A stretch of 64,000 bases of DNA from Crotophaga sulcirostris. Taxonomy: Eukaryota > Chordata > Aves > Cuculiformes > Crotophagidae. The stretch spans positions 4,369,205-4,433,204 of the forward strand of contig VYZB01000030.1 in assembly GCA_013397455.1 (NCBI GenBank). The letters are read 5' to 3'. How positions within the stretch are numbered: the first letter of the stretch is position 1; each line of letters starts with the position of its first letter. Positions 40,001 to 52,000 of this stretch are shown here, one piece after another. The notes under the pieces are model-generated. The model saw only the letters and a program-made list of their open reading frames with translations. It did no database searches and was not told the DNA's origin. The translations under genes were made by a program, and so were the position numbers.

Positions 40001-42687
40001 AACTGTCCTTGTCTTCTATCTTCCTTCAAATGAAGGTGAAAAAATCTCACTTTGCACTTCAGTACTGGTATCTTTGACTGTTTTTCTTCTTGTCATTGAA
40101 GAGATTATTCCATCATCTTCTAAAGTTATCCCACTTATAGGAGAGTACTTGGTGTTTACTATGATATTTGTGACATTGTCCATTGTGATAACTGTCTTTG
40201 CTATCAATATTCATCATCGCTCTTCGTCTACACACAATGCCATGGCACCTTGGGTTCGCAAGATATTTCTTCACAAACTTCCCAAGCTGCTTTGCATGAG
40301 AAGTCATGTAGATCGTTACTTTGCTCAGAAGGAGGAAACGGGAAATACGAATGGATCAGAATCATCTAGGAACACCTTGGAAGCAGCTCTAGACTCTATC
40401 CGATATATTACAAGGCACGTTATGAAAGAGAATGAAGTTCGCGAGGTAGGTGTATTGGCCATATTACACTGATTTTGTAAAACTGGAAATTAGAAAACCA
40501 AGTAATGGTTTACTATGCAGTTGCATATTAAGTATGTACTATGGGATTTCCAGTTCTTCCCCTTCTCTGGAAGCCATGTAACTATTTCCACTGGAAAGAA
40601 GTACACGTGTGGAACAATATTGAGAATTCTTACAGATATTGGGCTGATAAAATGCAGTCCTTGGGTTCTTTAAAGTCTATTTCTTTCTTCTAGAAGTTAG
40701 TTAATGTTGTTAATTACACATTTTCAGAGATACTTGTCTGTTACAAGAGCAGGTAATGCAGCTGTTCCCCTACAGTACTGGTCAATGTTATTTTCATGAT
40801 GACAAAAGTAGGTATTTTCATTTAAATGTTAGACCTGAAGGCTATCTGAAAAATGCTTTTGCCTTACATTTTCAGAATAAATACTTCTAAGCCTTATTTT
40901 GCACCTTCCAATTCCAAATAAAAATTATTTTTACTGCTCTAACTACTATTAATTTAAATACAAGCTATAGCCATATGTAGGTCATTTTATGCTGAGATCA
41001 AACATGAAGTAGATGACTTCTTGAGTGGTCTGTTCTAGCCTTATTATTCTTTGTTTCTGAATTATATCAAAATATGTCAGAGGCTTTTTTTTCTGTTCAT
41101 TTGCACTCTGAACTCTCCTTAATGGATATTTACACCCTTCATGTAGGAGCAGTATGAATCTATTTTCTTTCTGTGCTTTTTAAACTAGTACCATTGGAAC
41201 ATCAGAGACTTAAATGCTATTTTCAGGCTAGGATAGAAATATAGAAGTTTTTTGTGTGGTCTCATGATACTAATGTCTGTTTCTGATGGCAAGGCCTGTG
41301 ATTCTTTCAATTTATACAGAAATTGCTGTCTTCAAAGTTCACTGGTTGCTGAGAATATGTTCTCACATGCTGGACTAGGAATAAGCTGACTCCTCTAATG
41401 TACCTTCTCAGGACTCGACTTGGATATTATCACAAGGGACCCAGCCTAGATTTTGAATAAATGTACCTACTGTACTGTTAAAGCAGTACTGTACTGGGCT
41501 ATTAAATACTCCTGTGTTGTATAAACAATGCAAACAGAATGATTTGCTATTATATACATAATTTCCTATAAATTATGGGTTGATTTTCTTTCTCTTACTG
41601 AACTTACTCCATTTGACTGTGAGTGACTGGAGAGGAGATAACTATTTTGTTTTTCACATGTCATGTTGTTGTGACTCAACCTCAAAAAGTAAAATACTAC
41701 TGACTGGGGATTCACTTGTATTTTATTATTTGGGCTCCAGAGAGTGCAGGCTTTAATTGCAAAAAGTTGTTAATAAAAACTGCACAACTCCTGCTGCTGT
41801 AGCCCTGCCAGTTAGGAGGCAGTAGGCTTGGAAGATGTGGATAGCTCTGGTTCATACTCAAGACAACTGTTCAGCAGGGCTTTAATTTGCTCACACAATG
41901 ATATTTGCTCTACTTGCAAAACTGTGTATATGTATGAATAATCCTATCAAAAAGGGAAATAGTTTTGAAAGTACTGCGAGTATTCTCTGTTGTGTGCAAT
42001 TCTGTGCAGGAGTAACTTGAGAGCTTTCAGATCTTGGATGTAACACAGCAACTGCCATCTAATTTTCTTATTATTTTGGTTTATTGTTTGTTGGGTTTTT
42101 TGTTTGGTTTGTTGTTTGTTGTTTTTTTTATTTGTGTGTGTGTTGTTGTGTTTTTTTTTTAATGCAACTTCTGCTTCTAGCGCCTGCCCAGGAATTCTAC
42201 TTTGTGATGAGGCTGTGGCATAAATCCTAAATCCTGCAGTCTGTTAGAAAATTACATACTGTTTTCGTATCTCTGAACCTGAGACTATTTTGTGCTTGTT
42301 AGGGTCGATTTCTGCATTAAAATCTATTATTGGTCTGTATATTACAAATCTTCATAGAGGGAGATTTGTTCCTGTTCTAACTCATAGTGTAATTATAAAA
42401 AGTTACCAAATGGACCTGATTGGAAAAAAGTGTACTGTAAAGTGATTAAGAATTGCAGGGTTTGATGATGTATTTTTACCTGTTTTCGCACATGCTGAAC
42501 AGCTGTTATGCTCTTTATCTTTTAGGTTGTTGAAGACTGGAAATTTATTGCTCAGGTGCTTGATCGAATGTTCTTATGGAGTTTTCTACTGGTTTCAATA
42601 GTTGGATCACTTGTGTTATTTATTCCTGTTATTCATAAATGGGCAAGTATAATAGTACCAACACATATAGGCAGTACAAATGCGTGA
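37048..42687 (+). CDS. CHRNA5: Nicotinic acetylcholine receptor subunit alpha-5, exons 2-6 (exon 1 not visible)
   Basis: Accessory subunit of neuronal nicotinic cation channels (alpha3-beta4-alpha5, alpha4-beta2-alpha5) in the plasma membrane. Visible exons are 37048-37199, 38061-38105, 38543-38652, 39614-40445 and 42526-42687, 1301 bases, all GT-AG and in phase. Exon 2 begins at the second base of a glycine codon (G-ISEPSF), so exon 1 with the signal peptide is missing, probably in the gap at 26759-27508. Visible domains are the extracellular ligand domain with Cys-loop [15 protein letters not shown], vicinal cysteines in DGCCWYPF, membrane segments M1-M3 (pore segment [20 protein letters not shown]), a cytoplasmic loop, and M4 in the last exon ending GSTNA. 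The Asp matching human D398 is present (GAC at 40392-40394). It is close to human CHRNA5 by recall; identity is certain. Confidence 0.95.
42072..42162 (+). repeat. T/GTTT-rich low-complexity tract in CHRNA5 intron 5
   Basis: About 90 bases made of GTTT, TTGTTG, TGTGTGTG and T10 runs, ending in TTTTTTTTTTAATGC. It lies 360 bases upstream of the last CHRNA5 exon. Simple sequence. Confidence 0.85.
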
Positions 42688-45600
42688 AATATTTTTGGAT
42701 TTCTCTCCTGCTAATGTGGCTCTAAAGAGTTTTGCCGTAGCTCCATTTCCATGCACGTTCTTTGTAGGCATGTTTCTCCTACAGTAAAAAAAATCCCAAA
42801 TCAGAAAACTATGTTTGTATTAAAGCATGTCATTCCTAGGACTGATAGAAGTCAGTTTGCTTACTGCAGCCTAATAAGTTAAATCAGGTCAGAATTTAAA
42901 GGGCCTTCTTAAGCACCTGCATTTATGATATGTCAAAAGCATACACTGACACCTACTCCGAAAATAGAAGGATCTAAATTTTTTTAATGATGATCACTGT
43001 AGTCCAGTTATTAAATTACAATATAAATTGTTATATTGTGTTAAATATTTGAAGATATTTACACAGCAGGGTTACTTATTTCAATTTACTGTAGCATGCA
43101 ACAGAAAATTTTTATCAGCTCTCTTGAATGTGTTGTAAAAATATAAAGTTTCTACAGAATAAATTTAGAATTATACTAAAATACCAGTTAAACTTCCTGT
43201 ATATTGAACATTATAAATAAATATGGCGGTTTGGCTATGTTTTTCCTTTATAAATTTTCAGTGGAATTTGCTGCTAAATTTAAAAACTTGTTAATTGCCA
43301 ACATGAACATTTAATACAGTGAGCCTTATAATGCCTAGAGGATACAAGTGTATCGATATCTGTGTCAGCTATGGAAGGGAAGACAAAGACAATTAAATGA
43401 ATTCCCAAGTGGCACAAGAATTCTAATAGACCGGAACATTCTGATTTCTTTATTCTTGATGAAGAATTTGACGCAGTATGATAGCTGCAAACATATTAAT
43501 GATTTCCTGCCCTTGTGTGTTGCTCAGAATTAAGTTTTTAAGTACAGATAGAAGGAATTTGGGGAATGCTTTTCTGAAGGAAATGGGTTGAAGATTATTA
43601 TGCTGTGTAACCAAATACAGATGATGAAATTATTTTAAAACATTTATTATTACTAAATATTTTCACACATTTGTTAAACTGAACTTAGAAAGCCACATTT
43701 AAGAAGTCCTCTCACATAGAACCAGGTGTAACTGAGCAGCGAGGGCTCACAGTTTTCCATACTTTTTTCTGAGTGTTAAAAACAAGCTTGCAACTTGTTA
43801 GTTATTCCATTAAAATATCTTCTTTAAATGCTGATTTTAATTCTTTGCATTCACTCCAATGCCACCTTTCTTAAAAGATGTATTTCTCGAAGTGACTCTA
43901 GGGTAGATGGGGCTTTCCTACACTGAAGTCTGGTCAGTGTACTTCATAGTGTAGTTGGATCCTGCAGGGCTAATACAGTCATAGCACGCTTTGGGAAGTT
44001 TTTATTTACTTAAATTACTTCATTAGTAATAACATGTTTACCTGGAGAGTTTAATGTAAATTGTGGTATCTTTGATATTGTAAGTTTTTTAAGGAGTTAT
44101 GAATTTGGAAAGCAGATCTCCCCTCCCTGTATCTCATTTAGAATAGCACGGTTTGGTGCTGTACTGATTATAAAACCGATTGCTTATGTCATAACTTACA
44201 TGTAACTGAATATTTATTTCAAACTGTTCTCACCTGTAGGACATTCTTGATTTAGTGTACCTTTTTTTAAGGCTTACAAGCAAGGAAATAAGGCTAGTCA
44301 AACTTTTTTTTTTTTTTAATAAAAACCCCTCCCTATTTCTAAATAATTCTGATTGTAAAGTGAGTCACTCTTCCACTTCAGTTATACAATTACATCTGGC
44401 ATTGAATATCCACATTTCCCCTATACCCATCATAATTAATTTTAAATATGAATTTGCAAAGATTATCTTATTTAATCCATTAACACCATAAATTTTCTCA
44501 GTATTACTGGAATGAAACAATGCATCAGTGACTTTCTCTGTGTGAAAGTTGCAGAAATACTCCAGATACATTATTTCCTTTTCAAATGCAAAATTTCTTT
44601 TTATAATCCTTGGGTTTGAAGTACTGAAGTTTAGTCTTACCTGAACAGAAAGCAAAGTAAGTAAACCTATAGATTAGTTATATATTTTTTTTTAATTCTC
44701 CACCTCATCTCTTTCACCTGGTTAAGTGATGCTTGTAGACTTGCCCAGTTATATCATAAGGTGGTCGATTGGGAGCGTATTGGCCAGTGGAGTCGCAGCC
44801 TTTATACCAGTAACTCACAGTTATTGCAAATGCGTGAATTTCTTTTAGTCACTTCTATAATCTGCTCATTATAAATACAGATAAGATAGCTTACTCTAGA
44901 ATCCCTTGGGTCTTCAGCTTCTCATCAGGTGTGTCTGAAACACAATAATTTTAATAGACTCAGAAGCATGGACCTGTACTTATGTGACTTGTTTCTGAAT
45001 GTGTTGAACATCACTCGGTCAAAATAAATGAAAAGAAAAAGTACTGTTTTCAACAGCTTGACTCTCTTTATTTTCATAAGTGTTACATCACTTGATACAC
45101 AGCATTTCCAAAAAAAGGTTCCAGTTTGGTACAGAAAGAACAGTTCACATTTTTACAAAATATTTTCTCGTTACAGTGTTTTGTTGCATTCTTTATGCAT
45201 GCTCTTAAATTATCTCCTGTTACTGATTAAAAAAAAACCTAAAATGTTTGCGTAAGAAGCAGTTTTAGCATACTTTACAGGACTGCCTTGTATTTACCTG
45301 CCTTCCCTTGTCATAAAACCCTATGCTATAGCAGGATGCTTCTGTATCCAAACTCTTATCAAAGTATTTTGATCCTTTGCTTAACCTACAGACTGCATCT
45401 TAGTGTGTGTTTTACTTGTACAGACTTTTAAACATTGTTAGATTTGAATAGCTCGGTGGTTTTTCCGGCAGTCTTCTCATACGCTTAAATATGAGGATAT
45501 GCAGAGTTTACCTTAGGGCTGCTTTATTGTCATCATCTGTTATTTACCTGTTTGCTCTGCCGGTGGTCCTTTCCTCCCGCTGTGTGAGCCAGTTCCCACG

Positions 45601-46092
45601 CCAGGTGGCAGTGTCTGCCTTCTAGCAATCCAGCTGGGCGAGGGCATTCCTCGAACTCACTGCACACTGATTCCCAGAAGATCCTGTCATGGTCTGAAGA
45701 GACTTGACACCAGACTCGTGGAATCAAATCTAGTAGCCTAAAGCATTCAACCTGTCTTCGCTCTGAATATTCATGTAATTTTCGATTTCTTTATCGATGC
45801 CTTCTTAAACTGTTCGTATAAAATTTAATGTATGAATATCTTTTCCTGTTACTGCAAAAAGTAGCTGTCAAGCATAGCTCCTATTACTTTGAGATTTGCT
45901 CTTGTAAAGCTGCGACAGCTTTTTTTTTTCCCCACATTTTCCCATTTTTAATAAAGCCATCTTAATCAGGCAAAGTTGAGGCCCAGAGAGATCCTTATTC
46001 TACTACACATAGAGGAGACATCAGAAGCTGGGGTAGGGGTGTGGAGTTGGTTGGCAAAGTTTTATTTGTTGTCACAACATACACTTTAATCT
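42688..46092. other. CHRNA5-CHRNA3 tail-to-tail interval
   Basis: The stop codons of CHRNA5 (plus) and CHRNA3 (minus) are 3.4 kb apart. The interval is AT-rich without coding exons and should hold both 3' UTRs. AATAAA on plus at 43216-43221 is a candidate CHRNA5 signal. On minus, candidates are at 45533-45538 and 45068-45073. In mammals the two 3' ends nearly meet or overlap; here the true ends cannot be fixed. Confidence 0.6.
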
Positions 46093-49000
46093 TTACATTT
46101 CATCTCCAGCCATCAGAGGTTGTAGAAACAATCCTGCTGTTCCTAGAATACATACCAGGATGAAAACCCATAGAAAAATACGATCGATCACCATGGCAAC
46201 GTATTTCCAGTCATCCTGAATCTGAAAAATAAATTGAACAGCAGGTAGGCATATTTATTAGATGAATAACTGACATTAGCAATTAGTACCATTTTATGTA
46301 GGAAGCACACAATTTTTTTTCGTATGTAGGTGTCTCTCATATATGCACAACTTACATATCACTGGCTTCACTGACAAGTGAATTTGTCTTGAAGAAACTT
46401 TATTTGAATATGTTACTTGTGGCAAAACCAAAAGCTACTTCTTCAAACAAAAAAAGTTGTTCACCAAGACACTGGACTTCACGAGATAGAACTTCTCTTC
46501 TGCATACCAAAAATGAAAGTGAAAAGCTTTATGTTCTTAGGGGGTCAGGTTTGTCCAGAAAACTTTGCTGAAACAGACTACTCCCACGGTCTTTGGGAAG
46601 TATGTAAAGAGACAGAGGTTAGTAGGTATACAATTATTTGGTATGTTTCTTACGTAGTACTGAAATTTGATTGTTCTTATACGTGATGTAAAGTTCACCT
46701 CCTTACCTTCCATGCAGAGAGGGAGCTAAGCTTCCAAAAATGAGTTTTCTATTTTTAAATATTTTTTTCTGTTTTTTAAAAATGGGCATTATAACAAGAG
46801 TGACACTGATGTATTATATAGGTTATAGAGGTAGTAAATACATTAGATTGTCATTGTAGTTACTCTTGAGATCACAAGTTAATTTCTTACCTCATTTTTC
46901 TTCAGGAAGGCTAATAGTGTTAATAATACATTTGTTATTTTGAAAGTTTGCACTTTTCAGCTTAGAACTTGTTTGTTAAGGCTGTCTTAAAAAACCCAAA
47001 ACAACCCCGTATTTTCTATACCAGCTAATTCTAAATAAAGTTCTGATTTCAGCATAAACAAAATAACTTCATTCTTTAAGTTAGAATGAGACTGCAGAGG
47101 ATTTAAATTCAGTGACAATTGTGGTGGTGTGGCTACTGCTCTTAGGGTGTTTGAGGAACATGATAAAAAGAAAACTAATTATTTTATATTGCATCAAGAT
47201 GCAGTTTTATGAAAAATTATGGTCCCTGTCTTATAGCAGTTGTCTGCTTTAGCTACAGCACTTTGCAGCAGCAGCACAATAAGCAATATCAATCCTGTGA
47301 AGGAAATTCATTATTGACTGTAAGCTCTGGAAGGGAGAATGTAACTTTCCAAAGGCCATAGAGTCAGCAAATTCTACCTTTAAGGTCATAAGTGGGAAAA
47401 TCCTTACTCCAAATCTGGTAGGAGGGCTACTCTGATACGTTTTCCTAGCAGTGGTTACGTTAACGTGCTTCACTCAGCGTGAGTGTTGTCAGTAAAGAGA
47501 ATGGTGTGCAACGGGGTTGCTCCCCAAAATTATAGAAATTCAAAACTGTACGTATTTGTAACACAGCTTGGGCAGTTTACTGATATTAAGGGAGAGCCTG
47601 CAGTGTTCTTTTTTTCTCTTCTTTTTCTTTTCTTTTGTGTTTTTTGAGATTTTTTTTCGAGATTTTTTTCCTATAAAACACACTAATGGCAAATGATGTC
47701 TGGAGCAAAATGTGTTCTTACCTCTTTCGCTTCATTCTGCATTTTCATATTTTCTGCAATATATTTAACACTTTCAATGGCCTCTCTCATTTCTGGTGAC
47801 AGAACTGAAAATGAAAGCAGAGGATCTACAGACTCAGAGCTTGTACTTCTTGTGAGATTGCCACTGAGATCCAAGAACTTTGTTCGCTGGTACTGACAAC
47901 AGCTGCAAGTCATATCTTGACATACAAAGCCATCTTTGCAGCATTTGGTTTCAGCACTGTTGAAGCAATTTAAGTTTGAAAACTCAGAAGTGAAAAATGG
48001 TTTTGGCTTCTGATTATTCTCTTCATCGCTGGCAGGCCTTGTCATAAACATGATCCTGGGAAGGAAGTTCAAGAAAATGGTTCTCACCCACACAGGCATT
48101 GTGTGCGTCTTGGGTGTTCTGTAGTGCACGTTAAGTACAAACACTGTGATGACAATAGACAGAGTTACAAATATCATGGTGAAAAGGAGGTATTCCCCAA
48201 TAAGTGGAATTACCAGGGAAGTAGAAGGTATGGTTTCTGTGATAACAAGAAGGAACACTGTTAAAGACAGAAGGACTGATATGCAGAGTGTCACCTTCTC
48301 ACCACAGTCTGAAGGCAAATAAAAAACTAATACAGTCAGAAAAGAAATGAGCAGGCATGGAATAATCATGTTGATAGTGTAGAAGAGAGGCAAACGCCTA
48401 ATGTAAAGAGAATATGTGATGTCTGGGTATATCTCTTCACAGCAGTTATATTTGATGTCATGTTTATAACCAGGAGCTTTAATGATAGCCCATTCTCCAC
48501 TCTCCCAGTAATCTTTCAGGTTCATTGTAGAGCCAATTAAAACTAAGTCAATTTTGGCTTTATCATAAGACCAGGAACCAAACTTCATGGTGCAGTTCTG
48601 ATAGTCAAATGGGAAGTAGGTTACATCTATTTTACATGAGCTTTTGAAGATAGCCGGAGGTATCCATGTCACATCACCTGTGTATTTCAGTAGTGCCTTT
48701 GTCTTGTCATCAACCTGGAAATCCCCAACTGCACTGGAAAGCAAATAAAAATAACAAGAATTAGAATGCAATTACTCCAGGTAGTTTCCTACATCCAGAT
48801 CCTATACATTAACTGTTAATCTGTTTGGGGAAACTCAGCAATTACACGTTGACATCGAGTTCTGAATTGCAGAACTGAGTCAGTGGCTCTCATAAATTTG
48901 TATAATTAAACTGAAATAAACAGCAGCATAAATTTAGCATGGAGGATGTGAAAGGAAATATTCTCCCTGATAATAACATGGCTTAGTGCAATCAATACTC

Positions 49001-52000
49001 AAAACAGCAAACGGGAGATCGCAAAAGGCAGCCTGACTAGCTGTTAGTTGTAGGTCCCTTCCAGCTGAACTGTTCTGTTCTAGATCAAGCACATCAGAAC
49101 CCAAGGGCTGATAGGAACTATGGAAAGAAAGATTAGGGTTAGGGTGCATCTGTGCATAGGGAGTGTATTTGGTGAGGGTTTTTTTTAAGTCCCACATTGC
49201 TATCCTGATCACAGAGATCATGTAAGATCCATGTGACCGGTTGTTTTTATGAAAAGGTAAAACTGGAAAGGTTTTAAGGCCACAGTTAGAAAAGGAGTGT
49301 CATTGCTGCTGTTCCTTAGACCTCAGTTTTGGAGCCACTTAGCTAAGCCTGTTCCGCTGTGAACCCCTTCGCTACATAGCAGAGGGATCCCTTGAGTGAC
49401 AGTTTGGCTCCTGGCAGTCTTGGAAACCAACATCCAGAGTAAACTCTGCCTGTGGCTCTTGCCTGTCAACACTATTGTAGGTGGTGTCAAACTGTGAGTT
49501 TAACTGCTAAAAAGCTAGAATCTGCATTTTTTTTCAGTTAAAGGCCCAACTCTTAAACAAAAACTCTCCAGTCTAGGGGAATTTCTTGCCACACACCTTG
49601 TAGACCATGATAAAAAAAATTGTAAAGGTGGGGATTTGTGAAGGGGAAAAGCAGAGTTCAGTTTATCCTGCCCCTTGCAGCTCCATGTTGAGAGTGGGCT
49701 CCTGCCCCGTGATGCTGATTTAGATGGCATGGAGGTGAGTACGGCAAACGGAGACACCTGTGGGACACAGGTGCTGAAAAGCAGGCTTTTCCACTTAATT
49801 CAGTGAATCTGCTGCTGATTTTCTTTTAAACTGGTGACAACACCCCTTTCTTCCTGAATTAAGAAGGTAAGTTCTCAAGAGTCTTACTTGTTATATAAAA
49901 CAATATCTGGCTTCCAGATCTGGCCAGATGGCACTCGGATGAATTCAGCACCTCCATAATCTGCTGGATTCCACCGAAGCTTGTAATCATTCCAGATCTA
50001 ATTATGGAAGGAATGAATCTGTGTTAGGCTGAGATTCAGTGGATTAGACTCTAACCAAGTGCTGCTGTATCACTTCTAGGGTTAGTTCAGTTGAATAGCA
50101 CCATGATGAGATGTTTCTTCACAAACACGTATGTCTGGTGTTTGTTCACATGGAGATGTGGGCCTGTTGGTCTGGTTGTGACTCCATGTCCCAGGAATGT
50201 CTATGCAGTAGCTGAAACTAGGTGAAAGAGGGAGTAAGACACTCTCTTGCCGGAGAGTGTAGGACTTCTGTAATAACTTGGGTCTCAAAGAGCCAGGTAT
50301 CCATGAGACAGTGCAGACCAGGGCAAAGGAGCTGGTGCTAGGTGTGAGCACTGGGTGCCAAAGCTGGGGCAGGTAGTGTGAGAGGGCTGTAGTAGTCATT
50401 GCTCCATTAAACAATGTCTTGGTCATCAGAGTTCATTAAGGACAGTTAATTAAGTGGAATATTAAGCTGAAGCTGGGGATTCAGACATCATTAAGCTGGC
50501 TGCACCTGTGAGTAACAGCACTTTTAACCCATAAATACCCTTTTAAGTGAATGCAACATTCTTGGTTTTCTCTCGCTTCCGAGGAGCAAAGAGCATCCAG
50601 TGATGCCGTGTGCGACCTTTGGGGTTCCCCCATGGAGGAAGCTGCCATGCAGGGTCCCAGGTTCCCCCACAGAGGGATCTTCCATGGAAGGGTTCCCTGT
50701 GTGGGGCTGATGGGGTCCCCCATGGAAGGGGTGTTGATGGGGTGCCCTGCGAAGGGTTCTCCCACATGGGATCAATGGGGCCTGTGAGATCGATGGAGGG
50801 ATCACCCTGAGTGGGTTCAATGGGTTCCCCTGTGGAGGGGTCTCCCACCTGGGGTTGATGGAGTCCACGGGGTTGCTGGGTGGAGGGTTCCCCTGCGGAG
50901 GGATCCCCTCGTGGGGTCACTGTGGGCAGTGTGTGGCCGCAGAGGGTGGCAGCACACCGGGTGGGGCTCTGGGCGCGCTCTACTTACATGCTTCAGCCAC
51001 AGGTTGGTCTCCATGATCTGGTTGACCTCATCCTGCAAAACAGAGCTGTGTCAGGAGTGGTGCGGCTGTGCCCGGGGGTGTCCTGGTGGCGGGGCAGGTA
51101 CTCACCACCTTCACCAGCTGTGACATGGACACCTCAAACTGGATGATGACAGGGTCTGAGACATTCTTGACAGGGCGGACAAACTGGTTGTAGCTCTGGA
51201 AGAGTGCCGAGTACAGCCGGTGCTCGGCCTCCGAGCCACCGCTGCCTGTAGCGATACAAGAAACAGTTAGTTACTATTGTACAAAGTGGAATATTTTGAT
51301 TTAATCTAAAGTAGAATTAGTTTTCCAACTAACTTCAGTTAAGTTTCATCTAAGTAACTATATTTTTTTTTGAAAGTTAGACAGAATGTCCCTCTAATAG
51401 CATATTTTCCTGATAGGATTTTTTTTTTAAATACTGGTTTTCCAAACACTGTTTAAAGAAAAATCATAACATCTTGTGTTAAGTAGGGTATGGGCTGAAC
51501 AGATGTGTCTCCCTCTGTTTGCATTCTTTCCCTATCTAAAATACAAGGTCAGACAGGGCTGGCTCCGAAGGTCCCATTAGCAGAAGTTTGGCTGTTGTGA
51601 AGTTCATAATAAAATTAAAATTAGTCCTCGGAAAGTAATACAATATGCATAAGACTTCTGGAGAAATATATACATGTGAATGTAAGTGGGAAATGTGTCC
51701 TATAACCAGCTCTTGTCTTGTTACGGATGACTGGTGGAAATCATTCCCTCGTGAATCCAGGATGCTGCTTTCTAAAACTCCAAAACGAATCTTAGAGAGT
51801 TTATTTGCTGTCATTTTCGGTATCAGCAGTGCCCACGGGGGGGCACAGGTTCAGCGGCACCGGTAGCAGCGCCCGTGTGATACATGTAAGTAATACAGTA
51901 TAAAACTCTGAATGGTTGGATTGCTTTTACAATATGAAACTTTGAATAGCTGAATTGCTTTATTAACTGAGTTGATTCATGACCTTTTTCACAATAAGGA

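Noticed and set aside
49133..49144. Telomere-like TTAGGGTTAGGG
   Set aside because: It has only two units inside a CHRNA3 intron, which is too short to mean an interstitial telomere.
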